Source: Aliidiomarina quisquiliarum
Lineage (GTDB): Bacteria > Pseudomonadota > Gammaproteobacteria > Enterobacterales > Alteromonadaceae
Direction: 5' to 3'
Length of the DNA: 64,000 nt
Assembly: GCF_023922585.1 (NCBI RefSeq)
Contig: NZ_JAMFTN010000021.1
Span: forward strand, 211,637 to 275,636
The notes beneath the pieces are model-generated. The model had not been told where the DNA came from. It did not search any database and saw only the letters and a program-made list of their open reading frames with translations. The position numbers and the translations under genes were made by a program. Below, piece after piece: positions 54,102 through 64,000 of this stretch (position 1 is its first letter; every line of letters starts with the position of its first letter).

Positions 54102-54152
54102 GCTGGCTGACCCGAGAAAGGAGGTTGTAGGGGGGCACTCGAATCAGCCAGC
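54102..54152 (+). ncRNA. Candidate structured RNA motif, copy B (flagellin 3 3' UTR)
   Basis: GCTGGCTGA (54102-54110) pairs perfectly with TCAGCCAGC (54144-54152). The 33-nt interior has AAGGAGG at positions 8-14, GGGCAC at 23-28 and a final AA, aligned without gaps to copy A. CGAG (54113-54116) can pair with CTCG (54138-54141) inside. The sequence lies between flagellin 3 and the flaG promoter. Confidence 0.6.
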
Positions 54153-54298
54153 AGACAGTCGTCAAAATATTGTCTATCAAACATATTTAACGTCTGACAC
54201 TGATTAACTAAGCACAACTCGTGCCAAGTTTTAATTTCATGGGAAAAGCTCGACTTTAATTGAAATTAAGTAATACTTAAAAACAGTGAAATAATTCC
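54153..54298. other. Intergenic stretch before flaG, no gene seen
   Basis: The stretch is AT-rich, with no coding frame and no clear terminator after flagellin 3. Read-through into flaG is possible. Confidence 0.5.
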
Positions 54299-54325
54299 TC
54301 AAGTATATTTTGTTGCAGCCGATAC
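54299..54325 (+). promoter_or_regulatory. Sigma28-like promoter of flaG-fliDST
   Basis: TCAAGTAT, 11 bp, GCCGATAC: an ideal -10 with a degenerate -35, leaving a leader of about 85 nt before flaG. Confidence 0.7.
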
Positions 54326-54415
54326 AATGAGATGTAGGGGAAGCTTGAGATTCTGGGAGGGGCTCAAGCAGCAAAGGCAAACAAGTTCGCTTGTTAAGGG
54401 TTGGGAGATCAATCA

Positions 54416-54853
54416 ATGAATATTGAAATGACCGCAAAACTGCCCGTAGATACTGAACGGACTCAAGCGGAGCGTCTTTCAAAGAACGTGCTGAAAGAAT
54501 CAGCAACGCAACGTTCAGTTGGTAGTGAAAAGGCCGTCGCGCAGGAGTATTCTAAGCAAAAGGAAAAAAGCGCTGACGAGAGCAAAAGTAGCCTGTACAC
54601 GGAGATGGAGCCTAAAGATATCGCCGCCGTAGTCGATGAACTTAATCAGGCCATATCATTACAGGCACGTCAATTGCATTTTGAAATTAATGAAGACGCA
54701 AACCGAACCGTCATATCGGTGCTCGACAAAGACTCAGGTGAAGTTATTCGCCAAATACCAAGTGAAGAAGCCTTGGCATTGGCAATTCGGTTGCGGGAAG
54801 CCTCGCAAGGGGCAAATCAGTCTGTTGGCGTTTTACTCGACAGTAAAATATAA
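54416..54853 (+). CDS. flaG: FlaG family protein
   Basis: The 145-residue protein has a charged N-terminal half and the conserved FlaG domain at the C-terminus (LHFEINEDANRTVISVLDKDSGEVIRQIPSEEALALA). FlaG affects filament length in polar-flagellated bacteria. The start is MNIEMTAKL. It is the first gene of flaG-fliD-fliS-fliT. Confidence 0.92.
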   Translation: MNIEMTAKLPVDTERTQAERLSKNVLKESATQRSVGSEKAVAQEYSKQKEKSADESKSSLYTEMEPKDIAAVVDELNQAISLQARQLHFEINEDANRTVISVLDKDSGEVIRQIPSEEALALAIRLREASQGANQSVGVLLDSKI

Positions 54854-54880
54854 AACAGCAACAAACAAGTGAGGTAAGAC

Positions 54881-56323
54881 ATGGGTATTTCGTCTCTAGG
54901 TATTGGCTCAGGGCTTGATTTAGACTCCTTAGTGAGACAGTTAGTGCAAGCAGAGCGTGCGCCTCGTATGGCAGCACTAGAAAAACGTGAAAGTGAAACT
55001 AAAGTACAAATTTCAGCGTTGGGCTCGTTACGTTCAGCTATCAATGAACTAAAAGAGCCGCTCAGTACTTTGGCTAATCCGGAACGTATGCAAGCACGAG
55101 CTGCAACTGTTAACAATCCAGAAGGTGAGAATCCATATTTTACCATGGAGTCATCGCGCTCCGCCGCTCGCGGCAACTATATGATTGAAGTGCTTGAATT
55201 GGCCCGCGGTAGTCGTGCCCAATCAGGCTCTTTTACTAATGCACAAGAAGTGGTTAGCAGCACCGCAGGCAATTTAAACTTTGCCACCGCCGATGGTGAA
55301 AATAATTTCGCAATTGAAGTTGCGGCCGGCGCCACTCTTGAAGACATTGCTCGCCAGGTTAATAACTCGAACGACAATTTCGGAGTGACCGCCAGTATTA
55401 TCAACACGGGTGGCTCATCGCCAGAAACGCGTTTAGTGTTCACTTCTAATAAAACCGGCGCAGCCCGTGAAATGAGCATTACCAACGACAATGCAGAGCT
55501 CGACAAGCTGTCAACAGTGGCAACTGGTGCGGCACCTGCGGGAATGACCATAAGCGCCGCCGACAGCGCCGCCGACGCCCGTATTAATATCGACGGTATT
55601 GAAGCCTATAGCAGCACCAATACCTTTGAAAACGTGATTCAAAACTCAACCATTACGGTAGAGCGGCTTACTGAAACCAATAGCCCTATTCGTGCCAGTG
55701 TCGATTACGACACCAAAGGCGTAGAAAAAGCCATTGAAGATTTCGTTAAAGCCTACAATGGTATGGTCGATAAAATTAACAGCAGCACCAAATATAGCCC
55801 TGCCGGCGAAGACGGTAAAAACAACAGTGGTCCGCTAATTGGCGACGGCATGGTGCGGTCTATTCAAGGCAGCTTTTCCTCTATCGTGTCAGGGCGCTCA
55901 GGTAGCGGCGATGTGAACAACCTATTTCAACTGGGTTTAACCTTCGACAAAAGCGGTAAGCTAGAATGGGACAAAAAATCCATTGGCGACTTAGGCACTG
56001 GCAAAGAGCGCTTAGCCGATGCGTTAGAAAATAACTTTAGCTCGGTCAGCGAAATGTTTGCCGGCGAAAGTGGTATAGCTTCACGCTTAAGTACGTTAGT
56101 GGAGCAATACGGCCAATCAGGCGGTTTGTTGCAGTCGCGCAGCTCAGCGGTTGAACAACAACAAAAAATGATTAAAGAAGAGCGCGCCTCCTTCGAGAAA
56201 TATTTAAAGTCGTATGAAGAAACGCAACGTATGCGCTTCGCCGGCTTAGACAAAACCATTACTAATCTTCAAAGCGGTGCCAACATTTTGTTCGCACAAC
56301 TAAATACCGGCAATCAGCAGTAA
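54881..56323 (+). CDS. fliD: Flagellar filament cap protein FliD
   Basis: The 480-residue protein starts MGISSLGIGSGLDLDSLVRQLVQAERAP, the FliD N-terminal signature, and ends in a coiled-coil region (EERASFEKYLKSYEETQRMRFAGLDKTITNLQSG). The pentameric cap folds exported flagellin at the filament tip. Confidence 0.96.
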   Translation: MGISSLGIGSGLDLDSLVRQLVQAERAPRMAALEKRESETKVQISALGSLRSAINELKEPLSTLANPERMQARAATVNNPEGENPYFTMESSRSAARGNYMIEVLELARGSRAQSGSFTNAQEVVSSTAGNLNFATADGENNFAIEVAAGATLEDIARQVNNSNDNFGVTASIINTGGSSPETRLVFTSNKTGAAREMSITNDNAELDKLSTVATGAAPAGMTISAADSAADARINIDGIEAYSSTNTFENVIQNSTITVERLTETNSPIRASVDYDTKGVEKAIEDFVKAYNGMVDKINSSTKYSPAGEDGKNNSGPLIGDGMVRSIQGSFSSIVSGRSGSGDVNNLFQLGLTFDKSGKLEWDKKSIGDLGTGKERLADALENNFSSVSEMFAGESGIASRLSTLVEQYGQSGGLLQSRSSAVEQQQKMIKEERASFEKYLKSYEETQRMRFAGLDKTITNLQSGANILFAQLNTGNQQ

Positions 56324-56335
56324 TAAGGTGAACCT

Positions 56336-56767
56336 ATGTATAACAAAGGCTTAAAAGCATATAACTCTGTAGGCGTGAGCAATCAAGCGGCTATGGCAGA
56401 TCCGTATCGCGTAATCCAAATGTTATTACAAGGGGCGCTCGATAAAATGGCTTACGCCAAAGGGGCCATAGAACGTAAAGATCACGCGGAAAAAGCCAAG
56501 CACCTAACTAAGTCAGTGGCTATTGTGTCGGCCTTACAAGGCGCCCTCGACATGGACGTAAAAGCCGACGTTACCAATAACCTGTTCGACTTATATAGTT
56601 TTATTATGGACCAGCTTACCGACGTAAGTATCGACAACGACGTGGAAAAGCTCGACCAAACCATGTTTGTTATTCGCCAAATTAAAGAAGGTTGGGACGC
56701 TATTCCCGTGTCGGCTCGTGAAGAAGGCCTACGGCTACAAGCACAACGACAAACAGCGCGCGCCTAA
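56336..56767 (+). CDS. fliS: Flagellin export chaperone FliS
   Basis: The 143-residue helical protein has MYNKGLKAYNSVGVSNQAAMADPYRVIQMLLQGAL and VSIDNDVEKLDQTMFVIRQIKEGWDAI, typical of FliS. It binds the flagellin C-terminus and prevents premature polymerisation. Its stop overlaps the next start (TAATG). Confidence 0.95.
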   Translation: MYNKGLKAYNSVGVSNQAAMADPYRVIQMLLQGALDKMAYAKGAIERKDHAEKAKHLTKSVAIVSALQGALDMDVKADVTNNLFDLYSFIMDQLTDVSIDNDVEKLDQTMFVIRQIKEGWDAIPVSAREEGLRLQAQRQTARA

Positions 56768-57063
56768 TGAACGCCTTAATGGAAGAAATTAGTGCCCTAG
56801 AAGCAGAAATCGACACGCTGTTTGCTGATCTAGAAAACCCGCTCGACACGTTACCCGAGCGGGTGAACAGCCACCAAGAAAAAATAGTGCAGCTAATTGA
56901 ATCACTCAATGGCGCCCCACCAAATGCCGAAACCCTCGCTTTCCTGCAACACGCGCAGCAAAAAATAGCCGACTGGACTAAACAAGCCATTGAAGAGCGT
57001 ACTGAAACACGGCAAACTCTTCTAAATCTGGCTCAAGGCCGTAAGGCAAGAGATCAATACTAG
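56767..57063 (+). CDS. fliT: FliT-like flagellar chaperone
   Basis: The 98-residue all-helical acidic protein overlaps the fliS stop. Position and size are those of FliT, the FliD chaperone, but sequence motifs are weak (LPERVNSHQEKIVQLIESLN, QKIADWTKQAIEERTETRQTLLNLAQGRKA). The assignment is mainly from context. Confidence 0.7.
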   Translation: MNALMEEISALEAEIDTLFADLENPLDTLPERVNSHQEKIVQLIESLNGAPPNAETLAFLQHAQQKIADWTKQAIEERTETRQTLLNLAQGRKARDQY

Positions 57064-57085
57064 TCACAGCGGAAAAGCGACGTTC

Positions 57086-59971
57086 ATGATCAAAGCAATT
57101 CAGTACCACCTAGCCGACACCCCGGAACAACAAAGCGAACTTGAAAACCAAAGTGCCCACGCTCTTGAAACTCGGAAGCAACTGAACCGGTCGGCATTTC
57201 AAACCATGATGCCAAACTTGGCAGTGGTGTTTACCGAAGACATAGTCGACGACTTTGGGTTGTTTTGTAATAAACAAGGGCAGCTTAACTTAGCCAGTCA
57301 AAGCTCTGGCCAGGTGCTGTATGGGTTAAACCCCATTGCTGAAGCTCAGGCCGACATAGAGCGCTTTATTGCCAGTGCGCCGCATATTAAGCTAAGCGGT
57401 ACTCCGGTACGGCAAGTACCGCTGCTGCGCGCATTTCAAATGCCCGAGTCGAAAGGGTTTGTGCCAGCGTTACCGCTTAGCCCAGTGCCCACACAGGCCG
57501 ACACCATTGTTATGCTAGGGCTAGGCTTAGGCCATGCCTTAGAAGCTTTGCTACAGAGCGCTATAACGCCAAAAAACATTGTTGTTTACGAACCCACCCT
57601 CGACTTTTTTCGCGGCAGTGTGCAAGTTGCCAATTGGTACTTTATTCTTTCTAGCGCCGCCGAGCGGGGCATTCAGCTGTTTCTGCAAATTGGCCAAAAC
57701 GCAGTCAACATAGGCCAAGACTTACAAGAGCTACAATCGGCGTTTCAAGCGGAAAATGTCTATGTGTACCGGCATTATCACCACTCGGTTATGGACGCCG
57801 TGTTCGAAGCACTAGTCCAGCCAAACTTTAATGCTCAGGTTTTTGCCAGCAACACCTCGACATTACAGGCCATGGACCACGTTACCCAGTATTTAGCGCC
57901 CCGTAGTGGCTTAATAACAAGTGACATAACCCGCGAACAAGCCAGCGAACAAAGCGCAGCCGCCTTAGCCTTAAAAGAGCTCAACTTAGCCGCCTTTGCG
58001 CAACAATTTCCCGAAGTGTATCAGCAATTTGTTAACTACCAGCCCATGCAGTGGCAGGCCTTTTTCGACAATTCCGGTGAAATTAATCTTTACCATGAAG
58101 GCCGTTTAGGCGCTTTGTATCACAGCAAACCTAGCGAACTCAGCGCACAAACTATGCAATTGTTCGCCGACGAACCAAATAGAAACGACATGTTGGCCGG
58201 CTATAAGGGCGGCAAACTGTGGAACTATATTCACTTTACCCAAGCCAGAAAATTCGGCGCTTTAGCCGAAAAGCTTGAAAGTGACGGTCACTTTGTGCCC
58301 GACATTATTAGTAGCTTAATTTGGTTTGGCTTAGGTTTAGGCTATCAACTAAGCGACATGGTAAATAAGTACCACATGAAGTCGCTGTATATTTACGAGC
58401 CCAACCCCGACTTTTTCTACTGGTCGTTATTTACCGTGCCATGGCATGACATTTTACCTGCCCAGCGTGAAGCGGGCATGCACTGGTATTTAAACATTGG
58501 CGACGATGGCAAACACCTACAAGACGACATGTTCTTGCAGTTTCAGTCTAGCGGCGGTTATTTAGCCGCCAGCGCATTCTTTTATTCGCCCATGTATTCA
58601 CCTGCCATGCAGCCGCATATTCGGCAGTTAAAGCGCGACTTAGAAAGTTATTTAATGCTCGGCGAATACTTCGATCATGTGCGCTATAGCTTCCGCCATA
58701 TCGAACGTAACCTAACCACAGGCATGCGTTTATTAAAGGCCGATGCCCGCTTAGCCGAACATTTTGCCCACCTGCCTATTGTGGTGGTGGGTAACGGCCC
58801 GTCTCTCGATAGCTGTATACAGGTACTACAACAACGCCGTAGCGAATTTTTAGTCGTGTCGTGCGGTACGGCGCTAAAAGCCCTATATGAAGCGGGCATT
58901 ACCCCCGACTTTCATTGCGACGTGGAACAAAACCGCGCCACCTATAGCTGGATCACCCAAGTACAAGACTTTGCTTGGCTAAAGCGCATTACCTTGTTGT
59001 CGCTTACCTCTATTCACCCCGACACCGCCGCCTTGTTTAAACAGCAGCTAGGCGTGTTTAAGTACGGTGAAGCCAGCACTAGTGCGTACTTAAACCGTAG
59101 TGGGCTAACGCAACAGCTAATGGCGCTGAACTACTGTTACCCCACGGTAACCAACTTGGCCCTTAGCCTTACTTTAGCCTTGGGCTTTAAAAACATTTAC
59201 CTACTTGGCGTCGACTTAGGCTTTAAAAGCCTTGATCACCACCACTCCAAAGGCTCGGCCTATTATCAGGCCGATACGGGTAAAAGCTGGCACGACGCGC
59301 GTAAATCAGCCGGTGAAGGTATTCCGGTAAAAGGTAACTTCACCCCGGTGGTGCTTACTAAATACGAGTTTCAACTGTCGCGCCGCATTATGGAACAACT
59401 GTTAAGCGAGCACGAGCAAGTTGTAGTTACTAATGCCAGCGACGGCGCTTATATTGAAGGGGCGGTAGCACAGCGGTTTAAAGACATTCCACCGCAGCCA
59501 ACCCTCGAAAGAGAAGAAATTAAAGTATGGATGGCACAACAGCTGTATACCCGCCACGGGGTTGAAGCCCTGTTAAACGTGGTGGCAAAAGGGTTTGATA
59601 ATAATTTGCTGCAACAAGAAGCCGAGGCCTTATTAGCTATCAGCCAAGCGCCCGTGCATAGCATTGAACAAGCGCTGCAACGGCTGGAAAAAGAAAAGCA
59701 GTACATGTTAAAACTCTACCAAAACAGCAGCAGCTTGTGGTTTTACCTGATGTTTGCCAGTTCGCATTTTGCTAGTGCCGCCCTAGTGCGGTTTTTATAT
59801 TTAGCTAAAAATGAACAACAAGCCCTCGATTATTTCGAACAAGGTAGTGATATTTGGCGCGAATATATTAAAAAAGCCATCGGCTCGTGGCTTGCAGATC
59901 CGGAACAAATCGACCAAACCGTTATAAAATATTTGCCTCATGTTGAGCCAAATCCGCCAGCATCGCCATAA
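57086..59971 (+). CDS. maf: Maf-type flagellin glycosyltransferase (DUF115), long form
   Basis: The 961-residue protein belongs to the motility-associated factor family, which transfers pseudaminic or legionaminic acid to flagellin. Two Maf N-terminal-like blocks are visible (VMLGLGLGHALEALLQ...YEPTLDFFRGSV at about 150-190; FGLGLGYQLSDMVNKY...YEPNPDFFYWSL at about 410-450). The MAF_flag10/DUF115 core follows (VVVGNGPSLDSCIQVL, SCGTALKALYEAGITPDFHCDVEQN, LGVDLGFKSLDHHHSKGSAYY, about 570-740). Most Maf proteins are shorter, so the N-terminal block appears duplicated. Its 3' end overlaps the convergent second Maf gene by 50 bp. Confidence 0.88.
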   Translation: MIKAIQYHLADTPEQQSELENQSAHALETRKQLNRSAFQTMMPNLAVVFTEDIVDDFGLFCNKQGQLNLASQSSGQVLYGLNPIAEAQADIERFIASAPHIKLSGTPVRQVPLLRAFQMPESKGFVPALPLSPVPTQADTIVMLGLGLGHALEALLQSAITPKNIVVYEPTLDFFRGSVQVANWYFILSSAAERGIQLFLQIGQNAVNIGQDLQELQSAFQAENVYVYRHYHHSVMDAVFEALVQPNFNAQVFASNTSTLQAMDHVTQYLAPRSGLITSDITREQASEQSAAALALKELNLAAFAQQFPEVYQQFVNYQPMQWQAFFDNSGEINLYHEGRLGALYHSKPSELSAQTMQLFADEPNRNDMLAGYKGGKLWNYIHFTQARKFGALAEKLESDGHFVPDIISSLIWFGLGLGYQLSDMVNKYHMKSLYIYEPNPDFFYWSLFTVPWHDILPAQREAGMHWYLNIGDDGKHLQDDMFLQFQSSGGYLAASAFFYSPMYSPAMQPHIRQLKRDLESYLMLGEYFDHVRYSFRHIERNLTTGMRLLKADARLAEHFAHLPIVVVGNGPSLDSCIQVLQQRRSEFLVVSCGTALKALYEAGITPDFHCDVEQNRATYSWITQVQDFAWLKRITLLSLTSIHPDTAALFKQQLGVFKYGEASTSAYLNRSGLTQQLMALNYCYPTVTNLALSLTLALGFKNIYLLGVDLGFKSLDHHHSKGSAYYQADTGKSWHDARKSAGEGIPVKGNFTPVVLTKYEFQLSRRIMEQLLSEHEQVVVTNASDGAYIEGAVAQRFKDIPPQPTLEREEIKVWMAQQLYTRHGVEALLNVVAKGFDNNLLQQEAEALLAISQAPVHSIEQALQRLEKEKQYMLKLYQNSSSLWFYLMFASSHFASAALVRFLYLAKNEQQALDYFEQGSDIWREYIKKAIGSWLADPEQIDQTVIKYLPHVEPNPPASP

Positions 59972-62135
59972 ACAATTCTTCAGCGGCAGGTAACTCTGCC
60001 AATGAAGTTATTTCTAGGCGCAAAAGTAACGCGGCTAAATTCCGTTTTAGGTGCTCGGTCCATAATTCTGCTGGCGCCCGCTTACGGTGCGCTTGACTGC
60101 GCAGTATAAAGGGCTGCTTTAATATATTACGGTATTGCTCGGCAGTAGGTGGGGGCATCTGGTCGGGTAAAAACAAGGCTAAATAGGGCGCAGCTTTACA
60201 GGCATGAGGCAGCTTTTGCCAATCCACCACCACTGGCGTACAGGTATTGGTTAACGCTACCTTAGGCTGCCTTTGGTCCGCCGCATTGGCCAATGGCGGT
60301 AGGCTAGTTCGCAGCTCGGCGCCTAAGTCTAAACCATTGCATAACTGGTAAGCGGTCATATTGGGGTAGTGCTGCAAAATGTCTTGGGCTTGAAAAGCCG
60401 CCAGTTGAAATTCCCGCTTGGTAAATACCGCTCGCCCATCTATTGCGGTTGCCGAAATTAGCTCCCCACTCGACAGCACATAGCGTTGGGTTTCCATTTG
60501 CGCGTACACGGAGCCCTGAGCATGGTGGTTGTCGAGGTTGGAGAAGGCTAAATCAAACCCCGCTAACCACAGCTGTTCAGCGCCTAACCGGCCCGCTAAC
60601 GACAAGCCCAAATTTAATACGGTAGGAAAACCGTCGGTTACCCGTATGGTGTCGTCGGGCAAACCAGGTACCAAGCTGTCCACGGGGTAGCTGTCTGAAA
60701 TAAAGCTAGAATGAGAGCCAAAGCGTTCGCGCCATTGGTGCTGAAACCCTAAGGGCGCAATAAAATGAATATGGGCCAAGTAGCTTCTATCAATGTCGCT
60801 AAAAATATGGGTGGCCAACTCAAGCTCTAGGTGCACATGGGGTGTAATGTTATGCCGATACAAGGTTAACAAAGTGGTGCCACAAGAAACCAGCAAATAG
60901 CCCTTGGCATGGCCCTGTTGAATGGCAGTAATAGTAGCGTTAAGGGAAGGCCCATTACCTAGCAATAACACCGGTTGTTTTTGGCCTTGCAGCTGCGGCC
61001 AAGTGGTACGCCGGGTTAGCATGTTTTGTGGCACTGCGCTGGCCTGCACCGCTGCTACCAAGCTACGGCGAACGCCCATGGCCGGTTGCACCCGAAACCG
61101 CAGCTCTAGCTCTAGGCGCTGGCGCAGCTGCTGTGCCTCGGGGCTGGTACCCGCCTGATACAGACGACAAAACCACGGGGTTTCTACCGGCAGCTGGCTT
61201 AACAACTGCACAAACAAGCTGGCGGTTGCTTTTACTGAGCCAATACATTCATGCACCTGAATCGAGCGTTGAATAAACAAATCCAGTAAGGGCGCAGGAA
61301 TGGGCTGGCTGTCGATTAAAATTACCCGCTGTAAATGGGGTAATTGAGCCGCAGCAGTGTAAACAGCCGCCTGCGTACCGCATAAAATAAGTGTCCAGGG
61401 CTCGCTCGGTAACCGCATGGGGCGCTGGCGCGCGGTTTCAATCAGCGCGTTTTGCAAACGAAACTCAGGTTGCCATTTATATTTATGGCTGTGGCAGCGT
61501 AGCACAGGGTCGCAGTCGTGCTGGTAATACAGGCTTTGCTCGAAATGCCAAGCGTGCTCGGCGTTAGATATTTCGGGTTGTGCTGTTATTACCCAATGAG
61601 GGGTGGTAGGAATACCATGCGACGCCAAGGTGTCTAGGTCTTGCTTCAGTTGGCGTTGTTCGGTTGGTGGCGCCAGCTGCACAAATAAGGTTTTACTATG
61701 TAGCACAGGTAGCCAGTCGGTGAAGTGTAAGCTGGCATGAAACAACTCTAGCGACGGCACATAAAGTAACACATAAGGTACGTTTTGGGCGGCTAAAAAA
61801 GGTACTAGCCGGGCCGCCGAATCTTCTAAGTCAACGGCAACTATTGCTAATTCATCGGCGGCTAATTCGCTTGGTAGGGTGTAGCTACGCATAAAAGCTG
61901 GCGGCGGCCAGTGCATGCGAAAATTATTCGAATCAATACAGTTGCCCGCACCAGCACGATCTATCGCTAAGGTATAAGTGGTTGGTTTAAGTTCACGTAG
62001 CCGCTGCGCCAGTTCGGGTAGTTGCAACTGCAACACACTTAGGTTGGTAAAAAACCGCTCCCGCGCCTGCTCAAGCTTAGCGGTTAGTTGCTGCTCATTT
62101 GGCTCAATTTGATGGCGAAAGTCGCGGCAATACAT
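59922..62135 (-). CDS. Second Maf-type (DUF115) protein
   Basis: The 737-residue protein has the DUF115 core (LLLGNGPSLNATITAI, SCGTTLLTLYRHNITPHVHLELE, LAGFDLAFSNLDNHHAQGSVYA) and a diverged N-terminal half. A Rossmann-like block (LILCGTQAAVYTAAAQLP...ILIDSQP) lacks the GLGLGxxL motif of the other Maf. It lies 1 bp downstream of pseC on the same strand, so it is the transferase most tightly linked to pseudaminic acid synthesis. The two Maf proteins may modify different flagellins or sites. Confidence 0.82.
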   Translation of the reverse strand: MYCRDFRHQIEPNEQQLTAKLEQARERFFTNLSVLQLQLPELAQRLRELKPTTYTLAIDRAGAGNCIDSNNFRMHWPPPAFMRSYTLPSELAADELAIVAVDLEDSAARLVPFLAAQNVPYVLLYVPSLELFHASLHFTDWLPVLHSKTLFVQLAPPTEQRQLKQDLDTLASHGIPTTPHWVITAQPEISNAEHAWHFEQSLYYQHDCDPVLRCHSHKYKWQPEFRLQNALIETARQRPMRLPSEPWTLILCGTQAAVYTAAAQLPHLQRVILIDSQPIPAPLLDLFIQRSIQVHECIGSVKATASLFVQLLSQLPVETPWFCRLYQAGTSPEAQQLRQRLELELRFRVQPAMGVRRSLVAAVQASAVPQNMLTRRTTWPQLQGQKQPVLLLGNGPSLNATITAIQQGHAKGYLLVSCGTTLLTLYRHNITPHVHLELELATHIFSDIDRSYLAHIHFIAPLGFQHQWRERFGSHSSFISDSYPVDSLVPGLPDDTIRVTDGFPTVLNLGLSLAGRLGAEQLWLAGFDLAFSNLDNHHAQGSVYAQMETQRYVLSSGELISATAIDGRAVFTKREFQLAAFQAQDILQHYPNMTAYQLCNGLDLGAELRTSLPPLANAADQRQPKVALTNTCTPVVVDWQKLPHACKAAPYLALFLPDQMPPPTAEQYRNILKQPFILRSQAHRKRAPAELWTEHLKRNLAALLLRLEITSLAELPAAEELFMAMLADLAQHEANIL

Positions 62136-62136
62136 A

Positions 62137-64000
<1,864 letters not shown>

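Noticed and set aside
52933..54152. Motif A/B as a c-di-GMP-I, c-di-GMP-II or JUMPstart element
   Set aside because: The conserved GEMM core and tetraloop-receptor sequences and the GGCGGTAG JUMPstart core are absent; spacing does not fit. It also lies downstream of the genes and not in a leader.

Overview
The window is a gammaproteobacterial chromosome segment. From tadA to pseB (about 21.5-64 kb) the gene content and order (tadA, mltF and purL near guaBA; flgT/flgP; flgNMA; cheVR; flgB-L; several short flagellins; Pse-dependent Maf glycosyltransferases) fit a polar-flagellated marine Alteromonadales/Idiomarinaceae-type organism of roughly 50 % GC. Sigma54 promoters precede the hook-basal-body genes and sigma28 promoters precede flagellins and flgMN.

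Left end (1-5.6 kb): an M23 metallopeptidase and xseA face guaB-guaA across a strong sigma70-type promoter. These genes look more GC-rich and use more ATC/CTG/GAG/CAG codons than the purL-flagellar half, so the two flanks of the island may have different ancestry, or the contig may be chimeric.

Island (5.55-19.05 kb): a sul2-carrying genomic island sits in the last codons of guaA. The backbone is a P4-type tyrosine integrase, an AlpA-like regulator, IncQ/RSF1010-like RepA and RepC with 22-bp iterons and an oriV-like kilobase, an orphan FitA-like antitoxin, trbJ-trbK-trbL(truncated), a 5'-truncated serine resolvase and a small protein. An AT-rich insert carries an Erm rRNA methylase (probably Erm(42)) with an IS30-family element in its 3' end. 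The right part is ISCR2, truncated glmM and sul2. The arrangement matches what I remember of GIsul2. Three direct copies of the guaA-end core, each encoding Glu-Trp-Glu-stop, lie at 5549, 15742 and 19034; the last two have integrase arm-type repeats exactly 81 bp upstream, so the island looks compound.

Chromosome (19.1-35.1 kb): a TetR/MFS efflux pair with an LmrA-type operator, a remnant HigA-like antitoxin, an NhaC antiporter, tadA, mltF, purL, an alkaline phosphatase, smrA, a cNMP-CBS-DUF294 protein with a degenerate catalytic motif, and a DnaQ-type exonuclease.

Motility locus (33.9-64.0 kb): H-ring genes (flgT, flgP), the FlgM/FlgN checkpoint, flgA, cheV-cheR, flgBCDE, flgFGHIJKL, three flagellins, flaG-fliD-fliS-fliT, two convergent Maf-type proteins and pseC-pseB for flagellin glycosylation. 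The trailers after flagellins 2 and 3 each hold a 33-nt core (conserved AAGGAGG and GGGCAC at identical spacing) closed by an 8-9 bp stem of unrelated sequence. I do not recognise this RNA motif and consider it the most novel item here, together with the triple-att architecture of the island.
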